A stretch of DNA of 52,158 nt from an uncultured SAR116 cluster alpha proteobacterium (GTDB taxonomy: Bacteria; Pseudomonadota; Alphaproteobacteria; Puniceispirillales; Marisalimonadaceae). The DNA lies in NCBI GenBank assembly GCA_902542765.1, contig CACBVW010000007.1:1-52158 (forward strand). Direction: 5' to 3'. Below, in pieces: positions 25,936 through 33,943 of this stretch; position 1 is the first letter of the stretch; every line of letters starts with the position of its first letter. Under the pieces are notes generated by a model. It saw nothing but the letters and a program-made list of their open reading frames with translations. It was not told where the DNA came from and did not search any database. The translations under genes were made by a program, and so were the position numbers.

Positions 25936-26368
25936 TAGTTTGATTATATTTTATTTCAATAGACCTACAAGTTGCTTCAAAGGGCATTGTTATACACTTG
26001 TGTCTATTTTTAATTTTTCTGATAGGTTCAAAAACCTCCATTTCAATTGGCAATTGATCTGAGAAACTTTTTTCGGTATTTTCAAGCCAACTTAAAAATT
26101 CATCTAAAAATTTTTCATCTGGAACATCTTTATTTTTAAATAATTCAACAACTAATCCAGCTGAAGCCTCACATAGTGCACATCCTCTTACAACTGCTGA
26201 AATATCAATTATTTTAGTTTCAACTAATTTTAGTCGAACTTTTACTTCATCCCCACACATAGGGTTACGCATTTCAAAAGATCGGTTAAAGTCTTTTAAA
26301 GCAATAACTTTTTTATTTTCCGCAGCAAGGCTTAATATTTTTTCTTGATAAATTGATAGAGTGTTCAA
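25898..26368 (-). CDS. NifU/SufU-like iron-sulfur cluster scaffold-type protein
   Basis: A 156-residue protein of the NifU_N/IscU fold. The three cysteine sites are present: NPMCGDEV, GCALCEASAG and KNRHKCITMPFEA. The SufU pattern of an insertion before the last Cys is also seen. Members assemble or transfer Fe-S clusters or zinc-bound sulfur. No other suf gene is in the window, and the wide gap between CALC and KC suits SufU rather than IscU. It starts with TTG directly after the stop of the 43-residue gene upstream, so the two are probably coupled. The tail (NQEIQSVSQTK) overlaps the opposing microprotein gene. Confidence 0.82.
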   Translation of the reverse strand: MNTLSIYQEKILSLAAENKKVIALKDFNRSFEMRNPMCGDEVKVRLKLVETKIIDISAVVRGCALCEASAGLVVELFKNKDVPDEKFLDEFLSWLENTEKSFSDQLPIEMEVFEPIRKIKNRHKCITMPFEATCRSIEIKYNQTINQEIQSVSQTK

Positions 26369-26500
26369 TTATTGATTAACCATTAATAAAACTACACTTG
26401 CTAAGGCTATTGCATAAAATACATACAATAAAATATGAGTGTTCTCGTATACATTCTCTTCAGGAACTCCGTCGGGTAAATCTTTTTTATTTTTCTTCAT
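26369..26500 (-). CDS. Predicted 43-residue single-span membrane protein
   Basis: This frame begins with ATG after an excellent ribosome-binding site (TTGAGGAAAAA). It encodes MKKNKKDLPDGVPEENVYENTH, a charged cytoplasmic head written here in two parts (MKKNKKDLPDG, then VPEENVYENTH), then one helix (ILLYVFYAIALASVVLLMV) and NQ. The stop touches the start of the NifU/SufU-like gene, and the gene lies 50 bases after the start side of the antiporter operon. The strong start signal and the tidy topology make it a convincing small gene. Its function is unknown; a small subunit or regulator of a neighbouring membrane complex is possible. Confidence 0.68.
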   Translation of the reverse strand: MKKNKKDLPDGVPEENVYENTHILLYVFYAIALASVVLLMVNQ

Positions 26501-26550
26501 TTTTTCCTCAATATTCTAAAGAAGACTTTTTAATTTAACTATCTTACAAT

Positions 26551-28248
26551 TTATAAATAAATTTTCCATACAAAGATGAAAATTAATATAATTATAAAAA
26601 GTTGTACAACTATTAAAGTATCTTGACCAACTTCTCTATCAAAAACTTTGTTTTTTATCATTGTATTAGCAAAGAACTTTCTAATATACATAAACATAAA
26701 TACAATTAATTGTTCAATTTTTTTATTGATATTATTAATAAGATTTAAAAGAGGTAATAAAACCCCTGGTATCATTTTTCTATAAATCCAATCGCTATTT
26801 AAAACAGTTGAGTTTAACTCTGGAGGATAGATTTTGAAATGCCATAAACATATAAATGCAAATGCAGCAAATGTTAAAAGCTGCAACTGTCCAACAACGT
26901 GGCTAAAGTCATATGGCTGATATTGAATTTGATAGGGTAGAATTTGATAGAAATAAGAAGGAAAAACTCCAATAAATATACAAAGAGTAGATGCCATAAT
27001 CATTGCAATTATCATATTTAATGGAGCTTCTTTTGTTTTAATACCACTTTCATGAGCAAAAAAAGCAAAAAATGGGATTTTAATTCCAGAATGATGAAGT
27101 ACGCCAGCAGATGCAAATAAAAGCATAAAGTAGACAAAAACTAGTCCTTCTTTGCCAAGTGCTGACATTATGAGTGATTTTGCAACAAACCCGCTAAATA
27201 AAGGAAAAGCTGATATGGAGATAGCGCCAATAATAGTGCATATCGCAGTAATCGGCATAAATTTAAATAGCCCTCCTAATTCAGAAGCTTTACATGTTCC
27301 TACTCTATAAAGAACTGCTCCCATTCCCATGAATAGTAAACCTTTGTAAAGAATATGAGCAAAGGCATGAGCTACAGCTCCATTAATAGCTAATTCAGTA
27401 CCAATTCCAATCGCAACTATCATAAAGCCAAGTTGGTTATTAAGGCTGTATGTTAAAACTCTTCGTAGATCATTTTCAATAACTGCAAAGAAGATAGGAT
27501 AAAAAGTCATAATTGCACCAATTATGATAAGTATTTCAGTACCCGCAAAAGATTTGGCAAAACAAAAAATAGCTAATTTAGTTGTAAATGTTGAAAGAGC
27601 AACTGTACCTATCTCTGAGGCTTCTGGATAAGAATCCTGTAACCAGCCATTTAATAGTGGAAAAGCTGCTTTTATTCCAAAAGCTATGAAAATTAATTGT
27701 CCATAAAGGGAATTAATATCAAAATTTCTAAATTCAGCACTACCATTTTCAGACATTAATAAAATTGCTCCTGCTAATAAAAACATGCCAGAACCAACTT
27801 GAATTAAAATGTATCTAAATGCTGATTTATAAGATCTTTCAGTTTTACTTGCTAAAATAAGAAAAACTGAAGTAAATGCTGTAGCTTCCCACCAAATAAA
27901 TAATGTGAATAAGTCTCCAGCATGAACTGCTGCAATTGCTGCTCCACTGTAACTCATAATTGCTACATGCTGATTCCAGTGTTTTTCATGAGCGCCATAA
28001 ATGACATTTAATATAGCTGCGATGTGAAATATTATTGCAAAGGGTAAGGTTAAGGAATCTGATTGAAATATTATGAATTCAATATCCATTACATCAATTT
28101 TAGAGTGTATACCAAAACCTAATGTTAATGCGTAGGCTGATACTAGGATTAGAACCATCATATATATCTGTCTAATAATATGAGGTAAAAATGGGATTAA
28201 TAATGCCCCAATCATCATTATTAAACCTGGAGGAAAGCTACTTATCAT
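26551..28248 (-). CDS. Mrp-type cation/proton antiporter, NuoL/M/N-like subunit (third copy)
   Basis: About 565 residues and 14 or more transmembrane helices of the proton-conducting antiporter family (PF00361). TFFIWWEATAFTSVFLIL-type sequence around residue 125 carries the conserved Glu (WWEATAF), and AAFPLLNGWLQDSYPEA holds the lysine and helix-7 region. ENDLRRVLTYSLNNQLGFM and AHAFAHILYKGLLF carry the later conserved Lys and His. It is last in the antiporter operon. I take the ATG at 28248, which has GAGGAT before it, over the ATG at 28260. Either overlaps the upstream 75-aa gene. The extra C-terminal region (from about 470) adds an amphipathic helix and another membrane segment, as in NuoL-type subunits. 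Confidence 0.87.
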   Translation of the reverse strand: MISSFPPGLIMMIGALLIPFLPHIIRQIYMMVLILVSAYALTLGFGIHSKIDVMDIEFIIFQSDSLTLPFAIIFHIAAILNVIYGAHEKHWNQHVAIMSYSGAAIAAVHAGDLFTLFIWWEATAFTSVFLILASKTERSYKSAFRYILIQVGSGMFLLAGAILLMSENGSAEFRNFDINSLYGQLIFIAFGIKAAFPLLNGWLQDSYPEASEIGTVALSTFTTKLAIFCFAKSFAGTEILIIIGAIMTFYPIFFAVIENDLRRVLTYSLNNQLGFMIVAIGIGTELAINGAVAHAFAHILYKGLLFMGMGAVLYRVGTCKASELGGLFKFMPITAICTIIGAISISAFPLFSGFVAKSLIMSALGKEGLVFVYFMLLFASAGVLHHSGIKIPFFAFFAHESGIKTKEAPLNMIIAMIMASTLCIFIGVFPSYFYQILPYQIQYQPYDFSHVVGQLQLLTFAAFAFICLWHFKIYPPELNSTVLNSDWIYRKMIPGVLLPLLNLINNINKKIEQLIVFMFMYIRKFFANTMIKNKVFDREVGQDTLIVVQLFIIILIFIFVWKIYL

Positions 28249-28465
28249 AATAATCCTCATCTTTCATAAGGAATGATCGTAAACTAACACCAATTTTAAA
28301 AATAACTATGCATGACACATATCCAAAAAAGGCTGGAAAGAATAAAACATCTTCTATGGATGTTTCTCCATGCCTATGTCCAATTAATTCTAAAATTAGA
28401 AAAATTATACAGAGAAAAAGCACTGAGGTATTTATTTTACCAAATTTTTCAATTAAATACTTCAT
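28238..28465 (-). CDS. 75-residue two-span membrane protein within the antiporter operon
   Basis: A small protein with two hydrophobic helices (about 13-28 and 41-60) and a polar loop GHRHGETSIEDV between them, rich in His and acidic residues. The C terminus is acidic (MKDEDYYDK). It overlaps the upstream NuoL/M-like gene by 4 bases (ATGA) and the next by about 11-23 bases, so it is clearly part of the operon. It does not match the MrpB, C, E, F or G families as I know them. It may be an accessory subunit of this type of antiporter. Confidence 0.75.
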   Translation of the reverse strand: MKYLIEKFGKINTSVLFLCIIFLILELIGHRHGETSIEDVLFFPAFFGYVSCIVIFKIGVSLRSFLMKDEDYYDK

Positions 28466-29919
28466 ATCCTACTCACAATCATAGAAGTTAGATTTTGAAA
28501 TGTTTCTATAAAAAAGAATAATAAAATAGTTAAAAAAGAAGTTATTAAAGTTGGGATTAAAATAAGTTTTGGTATTTTTATATTAATTTCTCTTTCTTTT
28601 TTAAAAAAGAATGCTCTAGCAGGGATTTCCATCAAATAAAATGCATTAAGTATAGTAGATATGCAAAAAACACCAATAACTACTACATAACCGCTGTCTG
28701 CTGCACCTAACATTAGAAAGAATTTACTCCAAGAACCTACCATAGGAGGGACTCCAATTATTGAGAGTGAACCAACAAAAAAAGCAAGAAAAATTAGTGG
28801 CGCGCTTATGCCATGACCATTCAAATCTGAAATTTTTGTAATTTTTGCTCCAACATACAAAGCTCCTGCTACAAAAAATAAAGTAATTTTACCAGCAGCG
28901 TGTGTAATTATGTGTAAAGCTGCGCCTTGTGTTGCCATTGAAGTAGCCAATGCTCCTCCTAACGTTATATAAGAAAGTTGACTAATAGTTGAATATGCCA
29001 GTCTTGCTTTTAAATCATCTTTGTAAATGGCTATTATACTTGTTGCTAGAAGAGTAAAAGATGCTAACCAGATTAGCCATTCTGACGCACCTGTTTTGGC
29101 TAAAAAATCTATTCCAAAAACATTTGTCAGCACTATTAACATTGTAAACACACCCGCTTTTACAACTGCTACAGCATGCAAAAGGGCGGATACAGGTGTT
29201 GGTGCAACCATAGCAGCAGGTAGCCACTTATGAATTGGCATTAGTGCTGCCTTTCCAATTCCAAAAACAAACATTGCTAATAATAGTGGTGCATAGGTTG
29301 CATCTAATTTTCCTTCTAAAACACCATTTTGGGACATTTCTAGAGAACCTGTAGCAACCCAAACCCAAATGATTGCTGGAAGAAGTAATATAACAGAAGA
29401 TCCAACTAATATGGACATATATAATCGACCAGCTTTTTGAGCCATATCATGTTGATTATGAGTAACTAGAGGATATGTTGAAAATGTAAGAACTTCGTAA
29501 AAGATAAATAATGTTAATAAATCACTAGCATAAGCAATACATAAAGCGGCATGAACAGCCATTGCATAAAATGCATAAAATCTTGTTTGATTTTTTTCTT
29601 TATTTCCCCTCATGTAGCCAATTGAATAGATAGCTGCAAAAATCCACAGAAATGATGCAACCAGTCCAAAAACAGCACCTAAGGGTGTGACTTCAAAACC
29701 AATTGATACTCCTTCAGCAATGTTAACAATTTCTAAAGTGGTATTTTGATTATTGAGTGCTGAGCTCATAATATTTAATGCACCCCAAGAACTAATCATA
29801 CCGCCAATTGGTCCCAAGAAATCTCTTAAAATTGTATTTTTTGAAGTGAATGGAGTTAAAACACAAACGATTAGAGGTGATAAAATTGTGATTAATATAA
29901 AATTTTCAATTGTTATCAT
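28462..29919 (-). CDS. Mrp-type antiporter, NuoL/M/N-like subunit (second copy)
   Basis: A 485-residue PF00361 membrane protein. FIFYEVLTFSTYPLVTH holds the conserved Glu of helix 5, KAALMPIHKWLPAAMVAPTPVSALLHAVAVV is the helix 7-8 region with its Lys and His, and YKDDLKARLAYSTISQLSY is the following signature. It has the length of MrpD/NuoM. The sequence favours the group near MrpD rather than MrpA, which has extra C-terminal domains. It overlaps the MrpD-like gene upstream by 4 bases. Confidence 0.88.
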   Translation of the reverse strand: MITIENFILITILSPLIVCVLTPFTSKNTILRDFLGPIGGMISSWGALNIMSSALNNQNTTLEIVNIAEGVSIGFEVTPLGAVFGLVASFLWIFAAIYSIGYMRGNKEKNQTRFYAFYAMAVHAALCIAYASDLLTLFIFYEVLTFSTYPLVTHNQHDMAQKAGRLYMSILVGSSVILLLPAIIWVWVATGSLEMSQNGVLEGKLDATYAPLLLAMFVFGIGKAALMPIHKWLPAAMVAPTPVSALLHAVAVVKAGVFTMLIVLTNVFGIDFLAKTGASEWLIWLASFTLLATSIIAIYKDDLKARLAYSTISQLSYITLGGALATSMATQGAALHIITHAAGKITLFFVAGALYVGAKITKISDLNGHGISAPLIFLAFFVGSLSIIGVPPMVGSWSKFFLMLGAADSGYVVVIGVFCISTILNAFYLMEIPARAFFFKKEREINIKIPKLILIPTLITSFLTILLFFFIETFQNLTSMIVSRI

Positions 29920-31406
29920 TTTGGATCCCCAATTAATTTATCAGCTGCTTCAAAACTTCCGTTTACAACTAGTGATGCATCTAGACCAAAATAAATATTT
30001 AGAAAAGTTATAATAATAAGTGATATATAAATTGCTGGGTTTTCTTTTTTTACAATATTTTTTCCCTCACGCATCCACATAACTTCTATTATTTTCCACA
30101 AATAAACGACTGATAATGCTGAACTAATCAATATGAGTATTGCTAACCATATGCCATCTGAGCTGATAGATGCTTTAATTAAATATAATTTTGAAATAAA
30201 TCCAGCTGTAAGTGGCAGGCCTGCTAGGCTTAATGAACAAAGGACAAAACAAAAAAAAGTGATAGGCATTTCCCTACCAAGACCAGATAAATTATTTATA
30301 GTGATTCTTTTTTTAATGTAGAAACCAATTGAAGTAATAGCTATGAACAAACCACCTTTAATAATCGCATGATTGAACATATGTATAAAACCAGCTGCTA
30401 TACTCGCTTTTGTTCCAATAGCAAAAGCTAGAGTTATATATCCTATTTGAGCAATTGAAGAATGAGCTAGTAACCTTTTAATATCTTTCTCATAAATGGC
30501 CATAATTGTGCCAGCAAACATAGCTGATAGTGAAAGTGGAAGTATAACAAACAATAAAGTGTTATTTATTAAATTTTCTGAATTTTCAAAAATAGAAAAT
30601 AATATGCGAGCTAGTATATACAAAGAAGCTTTTGTTGCTGTTGCAGCTAGTAATACAGATACTGCAGATGGAGCATAAGCATATGCTCTTGGTAACCAAA
30701 TATGTAATGGGAAAACAGCTGCTTTAACCATAATCCCAACTATCATAAAACCAAAACCTGCGATTAATGCTCTGTTATTATTTTGATCAGCAATTCTGTT
30801 TGTTAGGTCTGCCATATTTAAAGTGCCAGTTACGCCGTATAATAATCCCACACCTATTACATATAACGTTGCCCCAACTGCGCCTATGATAAGGTAATTA
30901 TAAGCAGCAACCAAAGCTTGTTTATCTTGATGAGCGCCCATTGCTACAAGAGCAACAGAGGCTAAAGATGATATTTCTAAAAAAACAAAGAGGTTGAATG
31001 CATCGCCTGTTGTTACAAGACCCAGTAAGCCTGCTATAGCTAAAAGCCATAAACTATAAACTTTAGATATTGATTTCTTTTCTATTTCCTCAGGCATTAT
31101 CTTATAAGCAAAGATGGTTGCTAAAAAACTTATACCTGAGATTATTATAATTGGAATTATTGCTACCTTATCGATAATATATTCTATTCCTATTGGCGGC
31201 ATCCATTTGCCTAAAGCATAAGAAATATGAGAATGTATTTGAATTTCTTGATATAATAAAATCGAAAATAAAAATGTTAAAAAAGTACTTAAAGTTGTTA
31301 AAGCCCATGAAAAAAATATATTAGGAATCAGCACAACAAATAAAGACATCATCAATGGACATAAAACTACAATAATTGGAAGATTTTTTATTAAAATGTC
31401 TATCAT
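29916..31406 (-). CDS. mrpD: Mrp-type antiporter subunit D (MrpD/MnhD)
   Basis: A 496-residue membrane protein of the PF00361 family with about 14 helices. NLFVFLEISSLASVALVA carries the conserved Glu, VKAAVFPLHIWLPRAYAYAPSAVSVLLAA is the signature Lys/His region, and IYEKDIKRLLAHSSIAQIGY follows. It directly follows mrpC, the position of mrpD in standard mrp operons, and overlaps it by 4 bases. It would carry out proton translocation coupled to Na+ export with the other subunits. Confidence 0.9.
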   Translation of the reverse strand: MIDILIKNLPIIVVLCPLMMSLFVVLIPNIFFSWALTTLSTFLTFLFSILLYQEIQIHSHISYALGKWMPPIGIEYIIDKVAIIPIIIISGISFLATIFAYKIMPEEIEKKSISKVYSLWLLAIAGLLGLVTTGDAFNLFVFLEISSLASVALVAMGAHQDKQALVAAYNYLIIGAVGATLYVIGVGLLYGVTGTLNMADLTNRIADQNNNRALIAGFGFMIVGIMVKAAVFPLHIWLPRAYAYAPSAVSVLLAATATKASLYILARILFSIFENSENLINNTLLFVILPLSLSAMFAGTIMAIYEKDIKRLLAHSSIAQIGYITLAFAIGTKASIAAGFIHMFNHAIIKGGLFIAITSIGFYIKKRITINNLSGLGREMPITFFCFVLCSLSLAGLPLTAGFISKLYLIKASISSDGIWLAILILISSALSVVYLWKIIEVMWMREGKNIVKKENPAIYISLIIITFLNIYFGLDASLVVNGSFEAADKLIGDPK

Positions 31407-31816
31407 TTCTTAAACTTCAAATCGAAATTTTTGCCAGTTTCAATATCATCGTGATAATCTACAAGATCTTGTGCAGATACATCATCTTCTTCAATACTGC
31501 CGTATTCTGAGTTAATTCTTAACACTAAAGATAATCCCAAAGCTGTTGTTGCCACCCCAACAACAATAGCTGTAAGTATCAATACGTGAGGAAGAGGATT
31601 TGAATAAATAGTGTCAATAGAATCATTTAAAATTGGAGGTGTGCCTCCTTTGATTTTTCCAAAAGTTATATAGAGTAGAAATACAGATGTTTGAAAGATA
31701 GCTAATCCAACAATTTTTTTTAAAAAATTTTTTCTCCCTATTACTAGAAACAAACCAATCATCATTAGACAAAAAACTATCCAGTAATTCCAAATGCCAA
31801 TTGTTGAAGAAATCAT
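31403..31816 (-). CDS. mrpC: Mrp-type antiporter subunit C (MrpC/MnhC, NuoK-like)
   Basis: A 137-residue protein with three helices, homologous to NuoK. The signature region FGKIKGGTPPI is followed by NPLPHVLILTAIVVGVATTALGLSL, typical of MrpC, with an acidic C-terminal tail (SIEEDDVSAQDLVDY) longer than in many MrpC proteins. The ATG comes one base after the mrpB stop, consistent with coupled translation. Confidence 0.9.
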   Translation of the reverse strand: MISSTIGIWNYWIVFCLMMIGLFLVIGRKNFLKKIVGLAIFQTSVFLLYITFGKIKGGTPPILNDSIDTIYSNPLPHVLILTAIVVGVATTALGLSLVLRINSEYGSIEEDDVSAQDLVDYHDDIETGKNFDLKFKK

Positions 31817-31817
31817 T

Positions 31818-32246
31818 TTATTTCTCTTTTACTTTATCGTAACTAGCAAAAGCGTTAAAAAGTGCAATCATTACGTTTGAAACTGTTAAGCCAACACCAA
31901 ATTCAACTAAAAGTATTCCAATGTGCTGACCTGATTGTGGAGAAGAACCAAGTATATTGTACGCTAAAAACTCATCTCCTAATATCATTGAAACAATGCC
32001 AACACCACCATAGACTATTCCGCCTAAAGCCAGTAATATCAAATTAATGTTTGTTGGAAACAGTTTTTTGCCTGCCTCAATACCAAATACAAGAGAATAT
32101 AGGATAAATGCACTAGCTACAATTACTCCAGCTTGGAAGCCTCCTCCAGGACCAAAATCTCCATGAAATTGTACATAAAGTCCAAAAAGTATGATAGGTG
32201 CAAAAAGTATTTTAGTAGAAATTCTCAAAATCGGATTATTATGCAT
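31818..32246 (-). CDS. mrpB: Mrp-type antiporter subunit B (MrpB/MnhB)
   Basis: A 142-residue protein with four helices. HGDFGPGGGFQAGVIVASAFILYSLVFG is the diagnostic MrpB motif, with its charged and glycine-rich loop after helix 1. ILLVEFGVGLTVSNVMI marks the last helix. It overlaps the DUF4040-type gene by 8 bases. In bacteria MrpB is usually encoded just after mrpA; here it follows the free-standing MrpA-C-terminal-like gene, in agreement with that order. Confidence 0.92.
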   Translation of the reverse strand: MHNNPILRISTKILFAPIILFGLYVQFHGDFGPGGGFQAGVIVASAFILYSLVFGIEAGKKLFPTNINLILLALGGIVYGGVGIVSMILGDEFLAYNILGSSPQSGQHIGILLVEFGVGLTVSNVMIALFNAFASYDKVKEK

Positions 32247-32817
32247 TTTTTCTAATTTTTTGTTTGGGTTGGGATTTATTCTTTTTAGTAGTGTTTTTCT
32301 TCTCTAGAAGGGCAAGCACAGCTACTCCTGCAGTAAAAACAACTATTGTTTCACCAAAAGTATCGTAACCCCTATAACTTGCCAATACTGAAGTAACTAT
32401 ATTTGGAATACCAATATCTTCTTTAGATCCTTTAATATATTCAGGTGCAATATGTTGGTGTATTGGAGCTGTTAATTGACCAATTTCAGGTAAATCAAAA
32501 CTACACCAGATTAATATTCCTCCTAGGATTATACAAGAAAGTGCCGGAATAAATTCACTACTAATGCTATCTTCCTCTTTTTTAGGCAAATAGGCCATTG
32601 CTGCTAAAAATAGTATAGTAGAGATTCCTGCGCCAACTGATGCTTCAGTAAAAGCAACATCAACTGCATCTAATGTTATAAACATTAATGCCGCTACAAG
32701 AGAATAAGCACTTGTCAAAATTACAGTAAATATAACAGTTCTAGTTTTAATTAGAGCTATTGCTATACTGAGCATAATTGTAACTAAAAAAGCATTTATT
32801 AATAGTTCAGAAATCAT
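32239..32817 (-). CDS. Free-standing MrpA C-terminal-like subunit (DUF4040 plus MbhE-like)
   Basis: A 192-residue protein with about five or six helices. Residues about 1-75 are DUF4040/MbhD-like (LTSAYSLVAALMFITLDAVDVAFTEASVGAG), matching the NuoJ-like part of MrpA. The rest is MbhE-like, with a conserved loop (VTSVLASYRGYDTFGETIVVFTAG). In standard mrp operons these domains are fused to the C terminus of MrpA behind a NuoL-like domain. Here they stand alone, as in archaeal Mbh/Mrp systems. Overlaps: 4 bases with mrpG and 8 with mrpB. Confidence 0.87.
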   Translation of the reverse strand: MISELLINAFLVTIMLSIAIALIKTRTVIFTVILTSAYSLVAALMFITLDAVDVAFTEASVGAGISTILFLAAMAYLPKKEEDSISSEFIPALSCIILGGILIWCSFDLPEIGQLTAPIHQHIAPEYIKGSKEDIGIPNIVTSVLASYRGYDTFGETIVVFTAGVAVLALLEKKNTTKKNKSQPKQKIRKNA

Positions 32818-33134
32818 AAAATTTTTCCAATCTTTTTCCCTACTGGAAGTATATTTTTTTGCCTTGCTAAATTTGCAGTTACATGACTTGTTACAGGACT
32901 AGTAAAAAAAATGAACACACCAATTAATATCAACTTAACGGTAATTAATGACCAACCAGTTTGAAAAACCATCCCTAAAATAAAAAACGCGGTACCGCCA
33001 GTATCAATCATACCAGCGGCATGAATTCTTGAAAATACATCTGGTAGCTTAATAAGTCCACAAGCGCCAATTATAATAGACAGAGAACCGATAAAAAAAC
33101 AAATGCCTGTGAAAATATCTAATATCAATTCCAC
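32814..33134 (-). CDS. mrpG: Mrp-type antiporter subunit G (MrpG/MnhG)
   Basis: A 106-residue protein with three helices. GACGLIKLPDVFSRIHAAGMIDTGG is the family signature, and FFTSPVTSHVTANLAR is the usual C-terminal end. It lies 2 bases after mrpF and overlaps the next gene by 4 bases. Part of the antiporter complex; no separate catalytic role is known. Confidence 0.92.
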   Translation of the reverse strand: MELILDIFTGICFFIGSLSIIIGACGLIKLPDVFSRIHAAGMIDTGGTAFFILGMVFQTGWSLITVKLILIGVFIFFTSPVTSHVTANLARQKNILPVGKKIGKIL

Positions 33135-33136
33135 TT

Positions 33137-33400
33137 TTATGTATCTCCTCCCAAGGAGCCAGTGCTAAAAAGTTTTAAAACAGCTACTGTTCCAATAAAA
33201 TTAATCAATGCATAGACAATTGCAATATCTAAAAATTCTGGTCTACTTGAATAGAAACCATGAAGAGAAATCCCAATAACTATAACAGTGCCTAGACTAT
33301 TAACTGCTAAAATTCTATCAAATGTTGTTTTGCCTAAAATAATTCTTACTAAAATTAGAATTCCTGTAATTGCACAGGCAATTAGAGCAGCTAAAAACAT
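33137..33400 (-). CDS. mrpF: Mrp-type antiporter subunit F (MrpF/MnhF)
   Basis: An 87-residue protein with three helices. TTFDRILAVNSLGTVIVIGI is the characteristic MrpF motif, including the conserved D-R. ALINFIGTVAVLKLF lies in helix 3. The ATG overlaps the mrpE stop by one base (TAATG). In this operon E, F and G come first, rather than last as in Bacillus mrpABCDEFG. Confidence 0.92.
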   Translation of the reverse strand: MFLAALIACAITGILILVRIILGKTTFDRILAVNSLGTVIVIGISLHGFYSSRPEFLDIAIVYALINFIGTVAVLKLFSTGSLGGDT

Positions 33401-33867
33401 TATTTCTTACCCTCTAACCAAGTTACTTTGTTGTCCATCTCGTTTGTTCGAACATCATTTCCAAAATCAGAATTTAATGCATGTACCTCAAAAACATCCT
33501 TCTGCATTTTTGTTGTAACTGTTCCTGGTGTAAGTGTTATCGAGTTGGCGTATGTAACTTTTGCAACATCGGTAACTTGAGATGCTTTGACAGTAAAAGT
33601 TTCAGGCTCAACTTTTCCGTTTATAATTACTTTTGCAGTGCTTAAATTTGATTTCAATATTTCCTTAAACAACCATATTAAATAATTCAAAAGTCTTGGT
33701 ATAAAAAATATTGGCAGACCTTCATCATCAATAAGCTTACCACGTTTAGCAACATAAACGCAAAATGCACACGAAAATATACCTAGACTTATTATAAGGA
33801 TACTATAGTGACCTGACATTAATAACCATAAAGTAAGTAGTATTAAAAAAAGGATTAATGACTTCAT
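33400..33867 (-). CDS. mrpE: Mrp-type antiporter subunit E (MrpE/MnhE), first gene of the operon
   Basis: A 155-residue protein with two or three N-terminal helices and a cytosolic C-terminal domain. YANSITLTPGTVTTK is the MrpE hallmark. LLNYLIWLFKEILKSNLSTAKVI precedes it. As first gene it defines the promoter side of the nine-gene run down to 26551, all on the minus strand with overlaps or tiny spacers. A short gap (33868-33943) separates it from the ABC-transporter binding protein gene. Confidence 0.92.
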   Translation of the reverse strand: MKSLILFLILLTLWLLMSGHYSILIISLGIFSCAFCVYVAKRGKLIDDEGLPIFFIPRLLNYLIWLFKEILKSNLSTAKVIINGKVEPETFTVKASQVTDVAKVTYANSITLTPGTVTTKMQKDVFEVHALNSDFGNDVRTNEMDNKVTWLEGKK

Positions 33868-33943
33868 TAATTTAAACCTTAACTAAATTATTATTATTTT
33901 TTAACTAATGTTAGGTTTTATTTCAATAATAGTTTTAATAGTT

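Noticed and set aside
28462-31406. The two adjacent NuoL/M-like genes as one split MrpA
   Set aside because: Each has its own complete set of PF00361 motifs and a separate start, so they are two subunits rather than fragments.
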